Shown: positions 38,867-48,019 of the stretch, one piece after another
Numbering within the stretch: the stretch's first letter is position 1
How the letters are laid out: the number at the start of each line of letters is the position of its first letter
From: Rhodoferax sediminis
GTDB taxonomy: Bacteria > Pseudomonadota > Gammaproteobacteria > Burkholderiales > Burkholderiaceae_C
NCBI RefSeq assembly: GCF_006970865.1
Contig: NZ_CP035503.1
Coordinates: 3,795,001 to 3,859,000 of the forward strand
Length of the DNA: 64,000 bases
Reading direction: 5' to 3'
The notes under the pieces: generated by a model
Told to the model about the DNA's origin: nothing
Databases searched by the model: none
What the model saw: the letters and a program-made list of their open reading frames with translations, nothing else
Made by a program: the position numbers and the translations under genes

Positions 38867-39856
38867 TCAGTCGCCAAACATTTTCTGCTTGAGTTCGCGG
38901 CGCTGCTGCGCCTCCAGCGACAAGGTAGCCGTCGGCCGGGCCAGCAGGCGCGCGACACCGATGGGTTCGCCGGTTTCATCGCAATAACCATAGTCGCCCG
39001 CATCGATGCGCTGGATCGACTGCTCGATCTTCTTGAGCAGTTTGCGTTCGCGATCGCGCGTGCGCAACTCCAGCGCATGCTCTTCCTCGATGGTGGCGCG
39101 GTCGGCAGGGTCCGGCACCACCACGGTGTCAGCACGCAAATGCTCGGTCGTCTCGCCCGCGCTATTGAGGATATCCATCTTGAGTTGCAGCAGCTTGAGA
39201 CGGAAAAAAGCCATCTGCTTTTCGTTCATGTATTCCGAGTCGGGCATGGCAATGATCTCTGCGTCACTGAGTTGCTCTGCCGTTTTGGTTTTCCAGTTGC
39301 CGGCCAGCTTGGGGTCCTTGCGGGCGGCCACGTGAGGTGCCGGCGCAAACACGGGCACCGACGTTGTTTGTGAATAGCTCGATTTGGCCGCCGTTGAAGC
39401 AACCGCAGGCGCCATCGAGGGCACGGTCAGTTGGGCAAGCCTGGACGAGCGCTTGGGCGCCGGCGCGGGGGTCGCAGTGAGAGTAGACATGGAGGATTTG
39501 ACCGGTTTGGGAGCCGCCACCGCTTTGGCCACCGGCTTTTCAACCGGCTTGGCCACTTTGGAGGTTGGCTTGGTAATGGATTTGACGGGGACTGCCGACG
39601 AAGCCCTGACGGGTTTCGCAACAGCAGCCGCCTTCTTCGGAACAGGGGGCGAGGCCTTTTCAACTGGCGCGGCCGCTTTTGCAACCCCTGCTGCGACAGG
39701 TTTGCGGGCCGCGACCTTCGGTCTCGTTGCCTTTTTGGCCGCAGGCTTGGCGACCTTGGCGGCCGGCTTCGCGACCGCCTTGGACACTGGCCCGGCCTTG
39801 GGAGCCGGTTTCTGCAATTTGACTGCAGTCTTGGGGGTTTTAGGTTGCACTTTCAC
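38867..39856 (-). CDS. dksA: DksA-family RNA polymerase-binding transcription factor with a long Lys-Pro-Ala-rich N-terminus
   Basis: DksA binds the RNA polymerase secondary channel and works with ppGpp. The C-terminal 140 residues have the family fold: a coiled-coil stretch with ATIEEEHALELRTRDRERKL, then DAGDYGYCDETGEPIGVARL and ARPTATLSLEAQQRREL. The zinc finger keeps a single Cys instead of four, so zinc binding is unlikely. About 190 residues in front are built of Lys, Pro and Ala repeats (such as AKPAAKVAKPAAKKATRPK), like histone H1-type proteins. GTG at 39856 is chosen because GAGGAG lies seven bases upstream; the frame stays open to 40063. A COG0523 metallochaperone gene lies directly upstream. 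Confidence 0.92.
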   Translation of the reverse strand: MKVQPKTPKTAVKLQKPAPKAGPVSKAVAKPAAKVAKPAAKKATRPKVAARKPVAAGVAKAAAPVEKASPPVPKKAAAVAKPVRASSAVPVKSITKPTSKVAKPVEKPVAKAVAAPKPVKSSMSTLTATPAPAPKRSSRLAQLTVPSMAPAVASTAAKSSYSQTTSVPVFAPAPHVAARKDPKLAGNWKTKTAEQLSDAEIIAMPDSEYMNEKQMAFFRLKLLQLKMDILNSAGETTEHLRADTVVVPDPADRATIEEEHALELRTRDRERKLLKKIEQSIQRIDAGDYGYCDETGEPIGVARLLARPTATLSLEAQQRRELKQKMFGD

Positions 39857-40094
39857 TTCTTGTCTCCTCACCGTACTGACCGGCACGTGCGCCTGCTGCA
39901 CGTCGCCTGAACCAGCCTCCCCAGGTGATTTGTGGTCTTTAATCACGTGAGTTATACCCTTATTGTTGACCTTCGAGGGCTTGTTTTGCGGGTTTTCACC
40001 GGCGCGCGATTGTATCGGCTGAAGCCAGCCCATTGCCATGCGTTGCAGAATCGAGACAAACATTTCACTCCAAATCAGGCTTTAGGCAACAAAT

Positions 40095-41168
40095 TCACAC
40101 CAGACACTGCTCAAGTCCCTGCAGCAGGATGTCTTTGGGCAATTCGATACCGATGAAGACCATTTTGCTGGTGCGCTGCTCGCCGTCCGCCCAGGCCGGC
40201 CCGAGATCGCTGCCCATCAACTGGTGCACGCCCTGGAAGATCACCTTGCGATCGGTGCCTTTCATGTTGAGCACGCCCTTGTAGCGCAGCATGCGCGGCC
40301 CGTAGATGTTGACGATGGCGCCCAGAAAATCTTCGAGCTTGGCCGGATCGAGCATGCGATCGGACTTGAAGACAAAGCTTTTCACATCGTCGTCGTCGTG
40401 ATGGTGGTGCAGGCGGCCGCCCTCCTCGCCGTGTTCGTGCTGGTGCGATGGATGGTCGCAGTGCTCACCGTGCGCGTGATCATGGTCGTGATGATCGTGG
40501 TCGTGCTCCTCTTCCTTGAGGAAGTCCGGGTCGATGTCCAGCTTGGCATTGAGGTTGAAGCCGCGCAGGTCGAACACTTCCGAGATCGCCACGTCGCCGA
40601 AGTTCACGGCGCGCTGCGGCGCGCGCGGGTTCATGTGCTTGATGCGGTGGATCAACGCATCCACCTCGTCTTTCGCAACCAGATCGGTCTTGCTGATGAA
40701 GATCTGGTCGGCAAACCCGATCTGGCGCCGCGCCTCCTGGCGCTCGTTGAGCTGGCCTGCCGCGTGTTTTGCATCGACCAGCGTCAGGATCGAGTCGAGC
40801 AGGTAGCTCTCGGCAATTTCGTCGTCCATGAAGAAGGTCTGCGCCACCGGGCCGGGGTCGGCCAGGCCGGTGGTCTCGATCACCACGCGGTCGAAGTCGA
40901 GCTGCCCCTTGCGCTTTTTCTCCGCCAGGTCGTGCAGCGTGGAGCGCAGGTCTTCGCGGATGGTGCAGCAGATGCAGCCATTGCTCATCTGGATGATCTG
41001 CTCGGTGGTGTCCGACACCAAAATATCGCTGTCGATGTTTTCTTCGCCGAATTCATTCTCGATCACGGCGATTTTCTGGCCGTGGGCCTCGCTCAGAACG
41101 CGCTTGAGCAGCGTGGTTTTGCCGGAGCCCAGAAAGCCGGTAATGATGGTTGCAGGAATAAGGCTCAT
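40095..41168 (-). CDS. COG0523 (CobW-type) GTPase / zinc metallochaperone
   Basis: A 357-residue G3E GTPase. It has Walker A TGFLGSGKTTLLKR, the metal motif GCICCTIREDL (CxCC), ETTGLADPGPV and the SKTD base-recognition motif. A His/Asp-rich segment (about residues 220-265, with HDHDHHDHDHAHGEH) separates it from the CobW C-terminal domain. Such proteins deliver zinc or cobalt. ATG at 41168 has GGAG upstream. The neighbour dksA, poor in Cys, recalls the known linkage of COG0523 genes with zinc-independent DksA paralogues, but no Zur box is obvious in the 219-bp gap upstream. Confidence 0.92.
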   Translation of the reverse strand: MSLIPATIITGFLGSGKTTLLKRVLSEAHGQKIAVIENEFGEENIDSDILVSDTTEQIIQMSNGCICCTIREDLRSTLHDLAEKKRKGQLDFDRVVIETTGLADPGPVAQTFFMDDEIAESYLLDSILTLVDAKHAAGQLNERQEARRQIGFADQIFISKTDLVAKDEVDALIHRIKHMNPRAPQRAVNFGDVAISEVFDLRGFNLNAKLDIDPDFLKEEEHDHDHHDHDHAHGEHCDHPSHQHEHGEEGGRLHHHHDDDDVKSFVFKSDRMLDPAKLEDFLGAIVNIYGPRMLRYKGVLNMKGTDRKVIFQGVHQLMGSDLGPAWADGEQRTSKMVFIGIELPKDILLQGLEQCLV

Positions 41169-41387
41169 GGCGCTCCAATCGGGTGAGGGCAGGGACCAGT
41201 CTACGGTGCGCTCCGCGGTCGCTGCCGCGGGGTTGGGTCCATCTTTTGCAGGTGGGGAGTTTAGCGGCCCTTTCAATAAGGGTCATTCCCGGATAACCAC
41301 CCATCTTTTCGGGTATTTCTCCCGGGGGAATCCGAAACCGGAGGGCCGTCCGGTGCGTCGGCCGATCAACCCGCCGGCACCGCGCCA

Positions 41388-42323
41388 TCAGGGCTTGCTG
41401 CGGCTCAGCTTGGCGCGCGGATGTGCCGCGTCGTAGGCGCGGGCCAGGTGCTGGAAATCAAGCCGGGTATAGACCTGCGTGGTGGTGATGTTGGCGTGGC
41501 CCAGCAGTTCCTGCACTGCGCGCAGGTCGCTGCTGGACTGCAGCAGATGGCTGGCGAACGAGTGGCGCAGCATGTGTGGATGCACCGGCGTGGCGAGGCC
41601 CGCCTGCAGGCTGCGCCGGCGCAGGCGCTGCCAGATCGATTGCGCGCTCAGGCGCGTGCCGTTGCGGCCCACGAACAGGGCCGGCGCATCCCCGGGCACG
41701 CCGGCCGCCTGGCCACGCAGCGCCAGCCAGCGCTGCAGCGCCTCCAAGGCCTTGGCGCCGACCGGCGTGGTGCGGCGCTTGCTGCCCTTGCCCAGCACAT
41801 GCGCCTCGGCGCCTTCCAGGTCGATCCAGCCGCGCGCCGAGGCGCTGGCCACCGCATCGAGCCCGACCAGCTCGCCCACGCGCAGGCCGCAGCCGTAGAG
41901 CAACTCCACCATGGCAGCGTCGCGCGCCTCCAGCCACGGGTCGCCGGCTTCGCTGTGGTAGCTGGCCAGTTGCACCGCGTCATCCACACTCAGCGCCTTG
42001 GGCAGCGGTTTGGGTGATTTGGGCGAACGCACGTCCTGCACCGGATTGCTGGCGACCCGACCCTCGCGCCCCAGCCAGATGTAGAAACCGCGCCAGCCCG
42101 ACAGGATCAGCGCAATGCCGCGCCCGCTACGCCCGCCACTGTGCATCTGCGCCACCCAGCGGCGAATGTGGGCGTTTTGCACCTGCGTCAGTTCGACCTT
42201 GGCCTCAAAGGCATAGGCGGCGAGTTTTTGCAGGTCGAGCGCATACAGCTCCACCGTGCGCTGGGCCAGGCGCTTTTCGACCCGGACGTGCTCCAGGTAG
42301 CGCTCGACCAGTTCCTGACTCAT
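41388..42323 (-). CDS. xerC: Site-specific tyrosine recombinase XerC
   Basis: XerC resolves chromosome dimers at dif with XerD. The 311-residue protein has an N-terminal SAM-like core-binding domain and the catalytic residues in YGCGLRVGEL (Arg), HPHMLRHSFASHLL (His, Arg), LLGHANITTTQVYTRLD (His and the nucleophile Tyr). ATG at 42323 is used. It is downstream of DUF484 and dapF, the arrangement known from other proteobacteria, so it is the chromosomal Xer protein and not a phage integrase. Confidence 0.94.
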   Translation of the reverse strand: MSQELVERYLEHVRVEKRLAQRTVELYALDLQKLAAYAFEAKVELTQVQNAHIRRWVAQMHSGGRSGRGIALILSGWRGFYIWLGREGRVASNPVQDVRSPKSPKPLPKALSVDDAVQLASYHSEAGDPWLEARDAAMVELLYGCGLRVGELVGLDAVASASARGWIDLEGAEAHVLGKGSKRRTTPVGAKALEALQRWLALRGQAAGVPGDAPALFVGRNGTRLSAQSIWQRLRRRSLQAGLATPVHPHMLRHSFASHLLQSSSDLRAVQELLGHANITTTQVYTRLDFQHLARAYDAAHPRAKLSRSKP

Positions 42324-42334
42324 GACTTGGCGCG

Positions 42335-43024
42335 TCAGGCGTCCGGGTGGCGCAGCCGGGACAGGGCGGCGCTGGCCAGCTCGGCGATGCGTTCGAGGAA
42401 ATCGGTGCCCATGCCACTGTTGAAACGCTGCGAATCGGGCGAGGCCAGCACAATCAGCCCGAAGGCCTGCGGGGCCAGCCCCGCGCGCAGTGGGATCAGC
42501 ACCAGCGACTGCGCCGTGACCGGATCCTGCAGCCAGCTCACGGCCTCGAAGCCGGCATTCACACCGCAATAGGACGTGGTCAGCGACGACGCAAAGATTT
42601 TCGCATCGTCACTCACCCCCTTGGCGAACGCCTCGGCAGCAAAGGCGGGCGCCACATCCCAGACCCGGATCGCCGCCTGCGGCACCACGAACTGCGCCTG
42701 CAGCTCATCCACGATGCGCCGCGGCAGATCGCGCGCGCTGGGCGCCAGAAACAGCTCGCGGGTCCAGCGCTGCAGCTTGTCGGCGATCACCACGTTCTCG
42801 CTGCCGTTGCGAATCATCTCCATGATGCGCTGCTCGAGTGCCCGGATCTTGTCGCGCAGCATTTCGGCCTGGCGCTCCTGCAGGCTCACGGCGCGGTTGC
42901 CGTGCGGGCTGGTCAGCTGCACCGCCGCCAGCAGTTGGGCGTGGCGCTCGAAAAAGTCGGGCGTGTTGGCCAGGTAGTTGGCGATGTCGTCTTCGGTGAT
43001 CGGGTTCATGGTGTTGATGTTCAT
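42335..43024 (-). CDS. DUF484 family protein
   Basis: A 229-residue GAF-like protein of the DUF484 family that is usually found between dapF and xerC. The N-terminus has the typical [20 protein letters not shown], followed by [26 protein letters not shown] sequence and a helical region. No catalytic residues are recognised and the function is unknown. The ATG at 43024 overlaps the dapF stop (ATGA). Confidence 0.9.
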   Translation of the reverse strand: MNINTMNPITEDDIANYLANTPDFFERHAQLLAAVQLTSPHGNRAVSLQERQAEMLRDKIRALEQRIMEMIRNGSENVVIADKLQRWTRELFLAPSARDLPRRIVDELQAQFVVPQAAIRVWDVAPAFAAEAFAKGVSDDAKIFASSLTTSYCGVNAGFEAVSWLQDPVTAQSLVLIPLRAGLAPQAFGLIVLASPDSQRFNSGMGTDFLERIAELASAALSRLRHPDA

Positions 43025-43896
43025 AGCGTGTCCGGAATTTCAATGTCGCCTTCAAAGACGGTGGTGGCCGGGCCGGTCATCAGCACCGGGGCATCGCCGC
43101 CGGCCCATTCAATGGTCAGGGCTCCGCCGCGCGTGGCCACCTCGACGCAGCCATCGAGCAGGCCGAGCCGGACGCCCGCCACCACGGCCGCGCAGGCGCC
43201 GGTGCCGCAGGCCAGTGTTTCACCGGCGCCGCGCTCGTACACGCGCAGCCGGATCTGCGAGCGGCTTACCACCTGCATGAACCCCGCGTTGACCCGCTTC
43301 GGAAAGCGCGGGTGGTGTTCGATCAGCGGGCCCTCTTGCAGCACGGGCGCGGTCTCCACGTCGTCCACCAACTGCACCGCATGCGGATTGCCCATGGACA
43401 GGATTGCTACATATTTTATAGTATCTGGTGCAGGGCCATAAAGGGCTAGCGGCCATTTTTGCCATGAACCTGCGGCCTGCGGCTGCAGGCCGGCGGCGTC
43501 GAACGGGACGCGCGGCAGGTCGAACACGGGTGCGCCCATGTTCACCGTCACGCGGCCATCGGCGCCCAGGCGCGGCTCGATCACGCCGCCCAGTGTCTGC
43601 ACCCGCAGCACGTCCCGGGTGGCCAGGCCGTGGTCGCGCACATAGCGCACAAAGCAGCGCGCGCCGTTGCCGCACTGCTCGACCTCGCCGCCGTCGGCGT
43701 TGTGAATCACGTACTCGAAGTCGATGCCGGGCGCCGGGCTAGTGCGCACCGACAGGATCTGGTCGGCCCCCACGCCAAAGTGGCGGTCCGCCAGGAAGCG
43801 GTAGTGCCCGCGCGTCAGTCCCAGCCGGGCGCGCGTCTCGTCGAGCACGACAAAGTCATTGCCCGCCCCCTGCATCTTGGTGAAGCGAATTCGCAT
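43021..43896 (-). CDS. dapF: Diaminopimelate epimerase
   Basis: DapF converts LL- to meso-diaminopimelate for lysine and peptidoglycan synthesis. The 291-residue protein starts [18 protein letters not shown]. It has the first catalytic Cys in EQCGNGARC and the second in [14 protein letters not shown], plus [12 protein letters not shown] at 43896 fits the conserved N-terminus; ATG 43905 is also in frame. A TAGC-type element codes for residues around [20 protein letters not shown], just before the conserved SMGNPHAV. The MurE enzyme of the dcw cluster uses its product. Confidence 0.96.
   Translation of the reverse strand: MRIRFTKMQGAGNDFVVLDETRARLGLTRGHYRFLADRHFGVGADQILSVRTSPAPGIDFEYVIHNADGGEVEQCGNGARCFVRYVRDHGLATRDVLRVQTLGGVIEPRLGADGRVTVNMGAPVFDLPRVPFDAAGLQPQAAGSWQKWPLALYGPAPDTIKYVAILSMGNPHAVQLVDDVETAPVLQEGPLIEHHPRFPKRVNAGFMQVVSRSQIRLRVYERGAGETLACGTGACAAVVAGVRLGLLDGCVEVATRGGALTIEWAGGDAPVLMTGPATTVFEGDIEIPDTL
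43406..43463 (+). repeat. TAGC-type dispersed element inside dapF
   Basis: GCTACATATTTTATAGTATC, TGGTGCAGGGCC, AAAGGGCTAGCGGCC, then ATTTTTG. A clear member of the family, in frame (antisense) in dapF. Confidence 0.78.
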
Positions 43897-43953
43897 GGGC
43901 TGCATTATCGACGCAGCGGTGCCGGGGCCACGCCACCTGCGGATAATGCTGCC

Positions 43954-45606
43954 ATGGTCCGACCCACCCAACTCCTGTATCCGCAGCGCGAACCCGCACC
44001 GCTGCGCCCCGCCGCCACCGTGCTGCTGCTGCGCGACAGCCCCCAGGGCATCGAGGTGCTGATGACGCGCCGCTCCATGACGGCCAGCTTCGCGCCCGGT
44101 GCCTATGTGTTTCCGGGCGGCGGCGTGGACGCGCTGGACGCGTCAGCGCACGCACAGGCCACGCGCCGCCCCGGCCAAAGCGAGCTGCACCTGACGCAGG
44201 CGATTGCCGCCATCCGCGAGAGTTTTGAAGAGCTCGGCATCCTGCTGGCGCGCCGCGCCGACGGCGCCCTGGCCGATGCCGGGGACATCGCCGCGCTCGA
44301 CCGCAAGACCCCGTTCGCGGCCCAGTGCGCCGCGCACGGTCTGACATTGGCGGCCGACGAGGTGTTCGTGCTGGCGCACTGGATCACCGACCGCGACCTG
44401 CCGCGCCGCTTTGACGTGCCGTTTCTGGTGGCGCGCATGCCCACTGGCCAGATCCCGGTGGCCGACGAGACCGAGCAGTTCGAGCCGGTCTGGGTGCGTC
44501 CGGCCGACGCGCTGGCGCGGCACCAGGCGGGCAGTTTCTTCATCATCTTCCCGACCATCCGCACGCTGGAGCGGCTGCAGGCCTTTGCCACCGTGGACGC
44601 GCTGCTCACGGCCTGCGCGGCGACCGAACAGCCGCTGTGGACCTCATGCCCGCGCGCCGGCCTGCTGGCGGGCAAGGAGGCGCGCTACATGGAGCATGAG
44701 CATCCCTACGGCGAGCTCGCCATGGTCTGCCCCGACGGACAGATCGTGCACGCGCTGGACTGGCAGAGCGAACATCCGGTGGCCCTGCTGAAGAACGTGA
44801 TGCGCCTGACGGCGCCGAATCCCGGCGCCATGACCGGCCCCGGCACCAACAGTTACCTGGTCGGCGACCCGGCCACCGGCTATATCGTGATCGACCCCGG
44901 GCCGGCCGATGCCGCACACCTCGAACGGCTGTGGCGCGCGGCGGACGGCCGCATCCGCCTGATCGTCTGCACCCATTCGCACCCGGACCATTCGCCCGGC
45001 GCAAAGCCGCTGCAGGCACTGTGCCAGAACACTCCGCCGATTCTGGGCCTGCCGTCGGCACCGACGGCGCGCGCGGCCAGCGCCTTTACGCCCGATCGGG
45101 CGCTACAAGATCAGGAGCTTCTCGTGCTGACGGGAAAAGGGCTGGAGGGCGAAATCACCCATACCCTGCAGGTGATCTTCACGCCCGGCCACGCCGCCAA
45201 CCACCTGTGCCTGGTGCTGCTGGAAGACGGCCTGCTGTTCTCGGGCGACCATGTGCTCAACGGCAGCACCACGGTGGTGGATCCGCCCGACGGCGACATG
45301 ACGGCCTACCTCGATTCGCTCGACACCTTGAGCGCCGCCTGCGATGCGCACGGCATCGAATTCATCCTGCCGGCGCACGGCTATGTGCTGGGCGCGGCGC
45401 GGGACGCCATCGCCCACCTGAAGGCGCACCGCCTCAAGCGCGAAGCCAGGATCATGGCCGCGATGCAGGCGCGCCCGGACGGCACGCTGGATGACTGGGT
45501 CGCGCTCGCATACGACGACGTGCCCACGCGCATGTGGCCCGTGGCGGCGCGTTCGCTGCTGGCGCATGTGGAACGCCTGCGCTCGCTGCCGCCCGGAAAC
45601 GACTGA
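43954..45606 (+). CDS. Nudix hydrolase / metallo-beta-lactamase-fold fusion protein
   Basis: The 550-residue protein has two parts. The N-terminal half (about residues 1-250) is a Nudix domain with [12 protein letters not shown] and the Nudix helix [14 protein letters not shown], separated by an insertion. The C-terminal half (about 270-550) is a metallo-beta-lactamase fold with [12 protein letters not shown] (HxHxDH), [24 protein letters not shown] and ILPAHG. The second half resembles LACTB2/glyoxalase II-type hydrolases. The substrate is unknown. A TAGC-type element codes for about [19 protein letters not shown]. It starts at ATG 43954 and is divergent from dapF with a 57-bp gap. Confidence 0.88.
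   Translation: MVRPTQLLYPQREPAPLRPAATVLLLRDSPQGIEVLMTRRSMTASFAPGAYVFPGGGVDALDASAHAQATRRPGQSELHLTQAIAAIRESFEELGILLARRADGALADAGDIAALDRKTPFAAQCAAHGLTLAADEVFVLAHWITDRDLPRRFDVPFLVARMPTGQIPVADETEQFEPVWVRPADALARHQAGSFFIIFPTIRTLERLQAFATVDALLTACAATEQPLWTSCPRAGLLAGKEARYMEHEHPYGELAMVCPDGQIVHALDWQSEHPVALLKNVMRLTAPNPGAMTGPGTNSYLVGDPATGYIVIDPGPADAAHLERLWRAADGRIRLIVCTHSHPDHSPGAKPLQALCQNTPPILGLPSAPTARAASAFTPDRALQDQELLVLTGKGLEGEITHTLQVIFTPGHAANHLCLVLLEDGLLFSGDHVLNGSTTVVDPPDGDMTAYLDSLDTLSAACDAHGIEFILPAHGYVLGAARDAIAHLKAHRLKREARIMAAMQARPDGTLDDWVALAYDDVPTRMWPVAARSLLAHVERLRSLPPGND
45102..45156 (+). repeat. TAGC-type dispersed element inside the Nudix/MBL gene
   Basis: GCTACAAGATCAGGAGC, TTCTCGTGCTGACGGG, AAAAGGGCTGGAGGGC, GAAATC. 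In frame on the sense strand. Confidence 0.75.
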
Positions 45607-45609
45607 GCC

Positions 45610-46404
45610 ATGGCCGAATCCGACCGTCCCGAGCCCGCGCAGGGCATGCGCCTGGCCAAGCGCGTGGCCGAACTCAAGGCCTGCTCGCGGCGCGAGGCCG
45701 AGCAGTACATCGAGGGCGGCTGGGTCACGGTCGATGGCCAGGTGGTGGAAGAGCCTCAGTTCCGCGTCCTGGCGGCGCACCGCATCGAGATTGACGCGCA
45801 CGCGAGCCTGCTGGCGCTCACGCCGGTCACGCTGCTGCTGCACAAGCCGCCCGGCTATGACGCGGGCACCGGCGTGCCGGTGGACATCAAGGGCGTCGGC
45901 AAGGGCGTGCGGCCCGCGCTCGCGCTGATCACGCCGGCCTCGCACGCGGCAGACGACCGCAGTGGCATCCGCCTGCTCAAGAAGCATTCCGCGCAGCAGA
46001 CCCTGGGCATGCCGCTGGAGAGCGCCGCCAGCGGCCTGGTGGTGTTCACGCAGGACTGGCGCACCCTGCGCAAGCTGACCGAGGACGCCGCCTTCATCGA
46101 GCAGGAGTTCACGGTGGAGGTCGCGGGCGAGGTCGCACCTGGCTTGCTCGAGCGCCTCAACCACGGCCTGCACACGGACGGACGCCCGCTGCCGCCGGTC
46201 AAGGTCAGCGTGGGCAGTACCGGCGAGGGTGCCACGCGGCTGCGCTTTGCCGTCAAGGGCGCGCACCCGGGGCTGATTGCGCTTTTGTGCGAGCGCGTCG
46301 GGCTGAGAATCACCGCGATGAAGCGCATCCGCATCGGCCGCGTGCCGCTGGCCGCGCTGGCGCCGGGACAGTGGCGCTACCTGCTGCCGCACGAGCAGTT
46401 CTGA
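45610..46404 (+). CDS. RsuA/RluF-family pseudouridine synthase-like protein
   Basis: The 264-residue protein has an N-terminal S4 RNA-binding domain (RLAKRVAELKACSRREAEQ) and a catalytic domain of the RsuA/RluB/RluF family. In that family the conserved motif GRLDxxSxGL carries the catalytic Asp. Here the matching segment is GMPLESAASGLVVF, with Glu137 in the Asp position. So the protein may be inactive, slow or have another role. It starts 3 bp after the Nudix/MBL stop, suggesting co-transcription. The end of the gene runs into a piece of the GC-rich repeat. Confidence 0.85.
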   Translation: MAESDRPEPAQGMRLAKRVAELKACSRREAEQYIEGGWVTVDGQVVEEPQFRVLAAHRIEIDAHASLLALTPVTLLLHKPPGYDAGTGVPVDIKGVGKGVRPALALITPASHAADDRSGIRLLKKHSAQQTLGMPLESAASGLVVFTQDWRTLRKLTEDAAFIEQEFTVEVAGEVAPGLLERLNHGLHTDGRPLPPVKVSVGSTGEGATRLRFAVKGAHPGLIALLCERVGLRITAMKRIRIGRVPLAALAPGQWRYLLPHEQF

Positions 46405-46408
46405 GCAC

Positions 46409-46437
46409 AGCCCACGCAGTCGCAAGCGTGGGGCGCC
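46409..46437 (-). repeat. GC-rich palindromic element, partial copy
   Basis: Only the end CCCACGCAGTCGCAAGCGTGGGGC is present. It lies between two convergent genes (RluF-like and NhaR-like), and its CCCACGC/GCGTGGG inverted repeat could act as a bidirectional stem. Confidence 0.55.
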
Positions 46438-46445
46438 AAAACCGT

Positions 46446-47342
46446 TCAGCCGCCAAACAACCGGCCGCGCGCCGCCTGCGTGATGGCGGCCACACAGGGG
46501 TGCGTGATGCGCCGCTCCACCGACACCGCAAAAAATTCCTCCACCAGTTCGCTCGAGCGGCCGATCACCTCGACGCCGTACTGCGCCACGGTCTCCTGCT
46601 CCAGCACGGCGGGCGACATGAAGACGCCGCGCCCTTCGCGGCCGAACGCGGTCATCAGCGCGCCGTCGTCAAACTCACCCACCACGCGCGGGCGAATCTG
46701 GTGCTGCGTGAGCCAGCCTTCGAGCTGCTGGCGCACCGACGAGGCCACGCCCTGGATCAGCATGGGCGCGTCGTTCAGGCACTGCGGAAACGGCCCCTTG
46801 AGTTGGGCCTTGAGCGCGGGCGCGCAAAAAAAACTCATGGTCGTGGTGCCCAGTGCATGGTTGAACGCCTTCACGCTCATGCGCCGGGACAGCGGCTCGT
46901 CGGCGATCACCAGGTCGAGGCGGTGCAGCGCCAACTGGGCCAGCAGGTCGGGAAACTTGCCCTCGCTGCCGATCAGCCGCACCGGCTCGGCCACGGACAG
47001 CGCCGGCTCCAGTAGCCGGTACGCCACCGACTTGGCCACCGAGTCGGCCACGCCGACGCGAAACTCGAGCACCCGCTGGCCGCTGCGGGCTTGGCGCAGG
47101 GCGTCCTCCAGCTCGGCGCCCAACGCGAAGATCTGGTCGGCATAGCCGAGCGCGAGCCGTCCCTCGTCGGTCAGCGCGAGCTGGCGGCCGCTCTTGCGGA
47201 ACAGTTTGCGCCCCAGCCACTCCTCGAGCAGCTTGATCTGGCCGGACAGGGTTTGCGGCGTGGTGTGCAGTTGTTCGCCCGCGCGCATGATGCCGCCGGC
47301 CCGGGCGGTGACCCAGAAATAGTGCAGATGCTTGAAGTTCAC
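46446..47342 (-). CDS. LysR-family regulator, NhaR-like
   Basis: The 298-residue protein has the LysR helix-turn-helix NFKHLHYFWVTARAGGIMRA, followed by TTPQTLSGQIKLLEEWLGR, very like NhaR, the activator of the Na+/H+ antiporter gene nhaA. The start is GTG 47342 with a strong AAGGAGG upstream. No nhaA is in the window, so its target is elsewhere or different. It is divergent from the Rrf2 regulator; the 149-bp region between them is A/T-rich and holds promoter-like sequence. Confidence 0.87.
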   Translation of the reverse strand: MNFKHLHYFWVTARAGGIMRAGEQLHTTPQTLSGQIKLLEEWLGRKLFRKSGRQLALTDEGRLALGYADQIFALGAELEDALRQARSGQRVLEFRVGVADSVAKSVAYRLLEPALSVAEPVRLIGSEGKFPDLLAQLALHRLDLVIADEPLSRRMSVKAFNHALGTTTMSFFCAPALKAQLKGPFPQCLNDAPMLIQGVASSVRQQLEGWLTQHQIRPRVVGEFDDGALMTAFGREGRGVFMSPAVLEQETVAQYGVEVIGRSSELVEEFFAVSVERRITHPCVAAITQAARGRLFGG

Positions 47343-47420
47343 GCAGCCCTCCTTCAGAAACAGATTGAAGACATCCCGTATTATTCGTTTTTCTCGAAGT
47401 TTTATCACAAGAAATACGAA

Positions 47421-47449
47421 TTTACACGAAGTAACTTTTCACCTACAGT
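47421..47449 (+). promoter_or_regulatory. Predicted promoter of the Rrf2-family gene
   Basis: TTTACA (47421-47426) and TACAGT (47444-47449) are 17 bp apart. A good ribosome binding site (AAGGAG) precedes the start at 47492. Confidence 0.5.
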
Positions 47450-47491
47450 GAGCCTTGTAATTCTTTTCATGACGTTCCAAGGAGTACCGCC

Positions 47492-48019
47492 ATGCGTTTA
47501 AGCACCAAAGGCCGATTTGCCGTCACCGCCCTGATCGATCTGGGCCTGCGCGAGAACGCCGGCCCGGTTTCGCTGGCCGACATCGCGGTGCGCCACCAGA
47601 TCTCGCTGTCTTACCTTGAGCAGGTATTTAGCCGGCTGCGCCAGTGCAAGCTGGTGGAGAGCACGCGCGGGCCCGGCGGTGGCTATTCGCTGGCGCGCGG
47701 CGCCGACGCCATCAGCGTGGCCGACATCATTGGCGCCGTAGAGGGCTGGCGCGGTGGCAATGGCGCCCAGGCGGGCACGCCACACCCTGCCGCTGCCGCG
47801 GCCATGACGGCCGAACTCTGGGCCACGTTGAGCGCGCAGATGACGGCGCACATGCAGTCCATCAGCCTGCGTTCGCTGGTCAGCGAACAACGCGCCAAGG
47901 GTGTGCAGGTCGAGTCCCGACCGGCGCGGCGCGGCGTGTACACGAAGCCCAAGCCATTGCACACGACGGCGCCGAACTCGGTGTTTGCACTGGGCAGCAG
48001 CCTGTTGGCAGGGCGATGA
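47492..48019 (+). CDS. Rrf2-family regulator, IscR-like without the cluster cysteines
   Basis: The 175-residue protein starts MRLSTKGRFAVTALIDLGLR, with a winged helix and the motif LSYLEQVFSRLRQCKLVEST, then RGPGGGYSLAR. This is the IscR pattern. In IscR three cysteines after the winged helix hold a [2Fe-2S] cluster. Here that segment (about residues 90-108, GAQAGTPHPAAAAAMTAELW) has none; the only Cys is in LRQCKL. It therefore cannot bind a cluster in the same way. No isc genes follow. A GC-rich repeat overlaps the stop codon and rnpB lies downstream on the other strand. Confidence 0.87.
   Translation: MRLSTKGRFAVTALIDLGLRENAGPVSLADIAVRHQISLSYLEQVFSRLRQCKLVESTRGPGGGYSLARGADAISVADIIGAVEGWRGGNGAQAGTPHPAAAAAMTAELWATLSAQMTAHMQSISLRSLVSEQRAKGVQVESRPARRGVYTKPKPLHTTAPNSVFALGSSLLAGR

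Noticed and set aside
41169..41387. Zur box in front of the COG0523 gene
   Set aside because: The gap has GC-rich inverted repeats but nothing resembling the A/T-rich Zur operator.
41388..42323. Tyrosine recombinase as a sign of a prophage or genomic island
   Set aside because: It is in the conserved dapF-DUF484-xerC order and fits chromosomal XerC; no phage genes are near.
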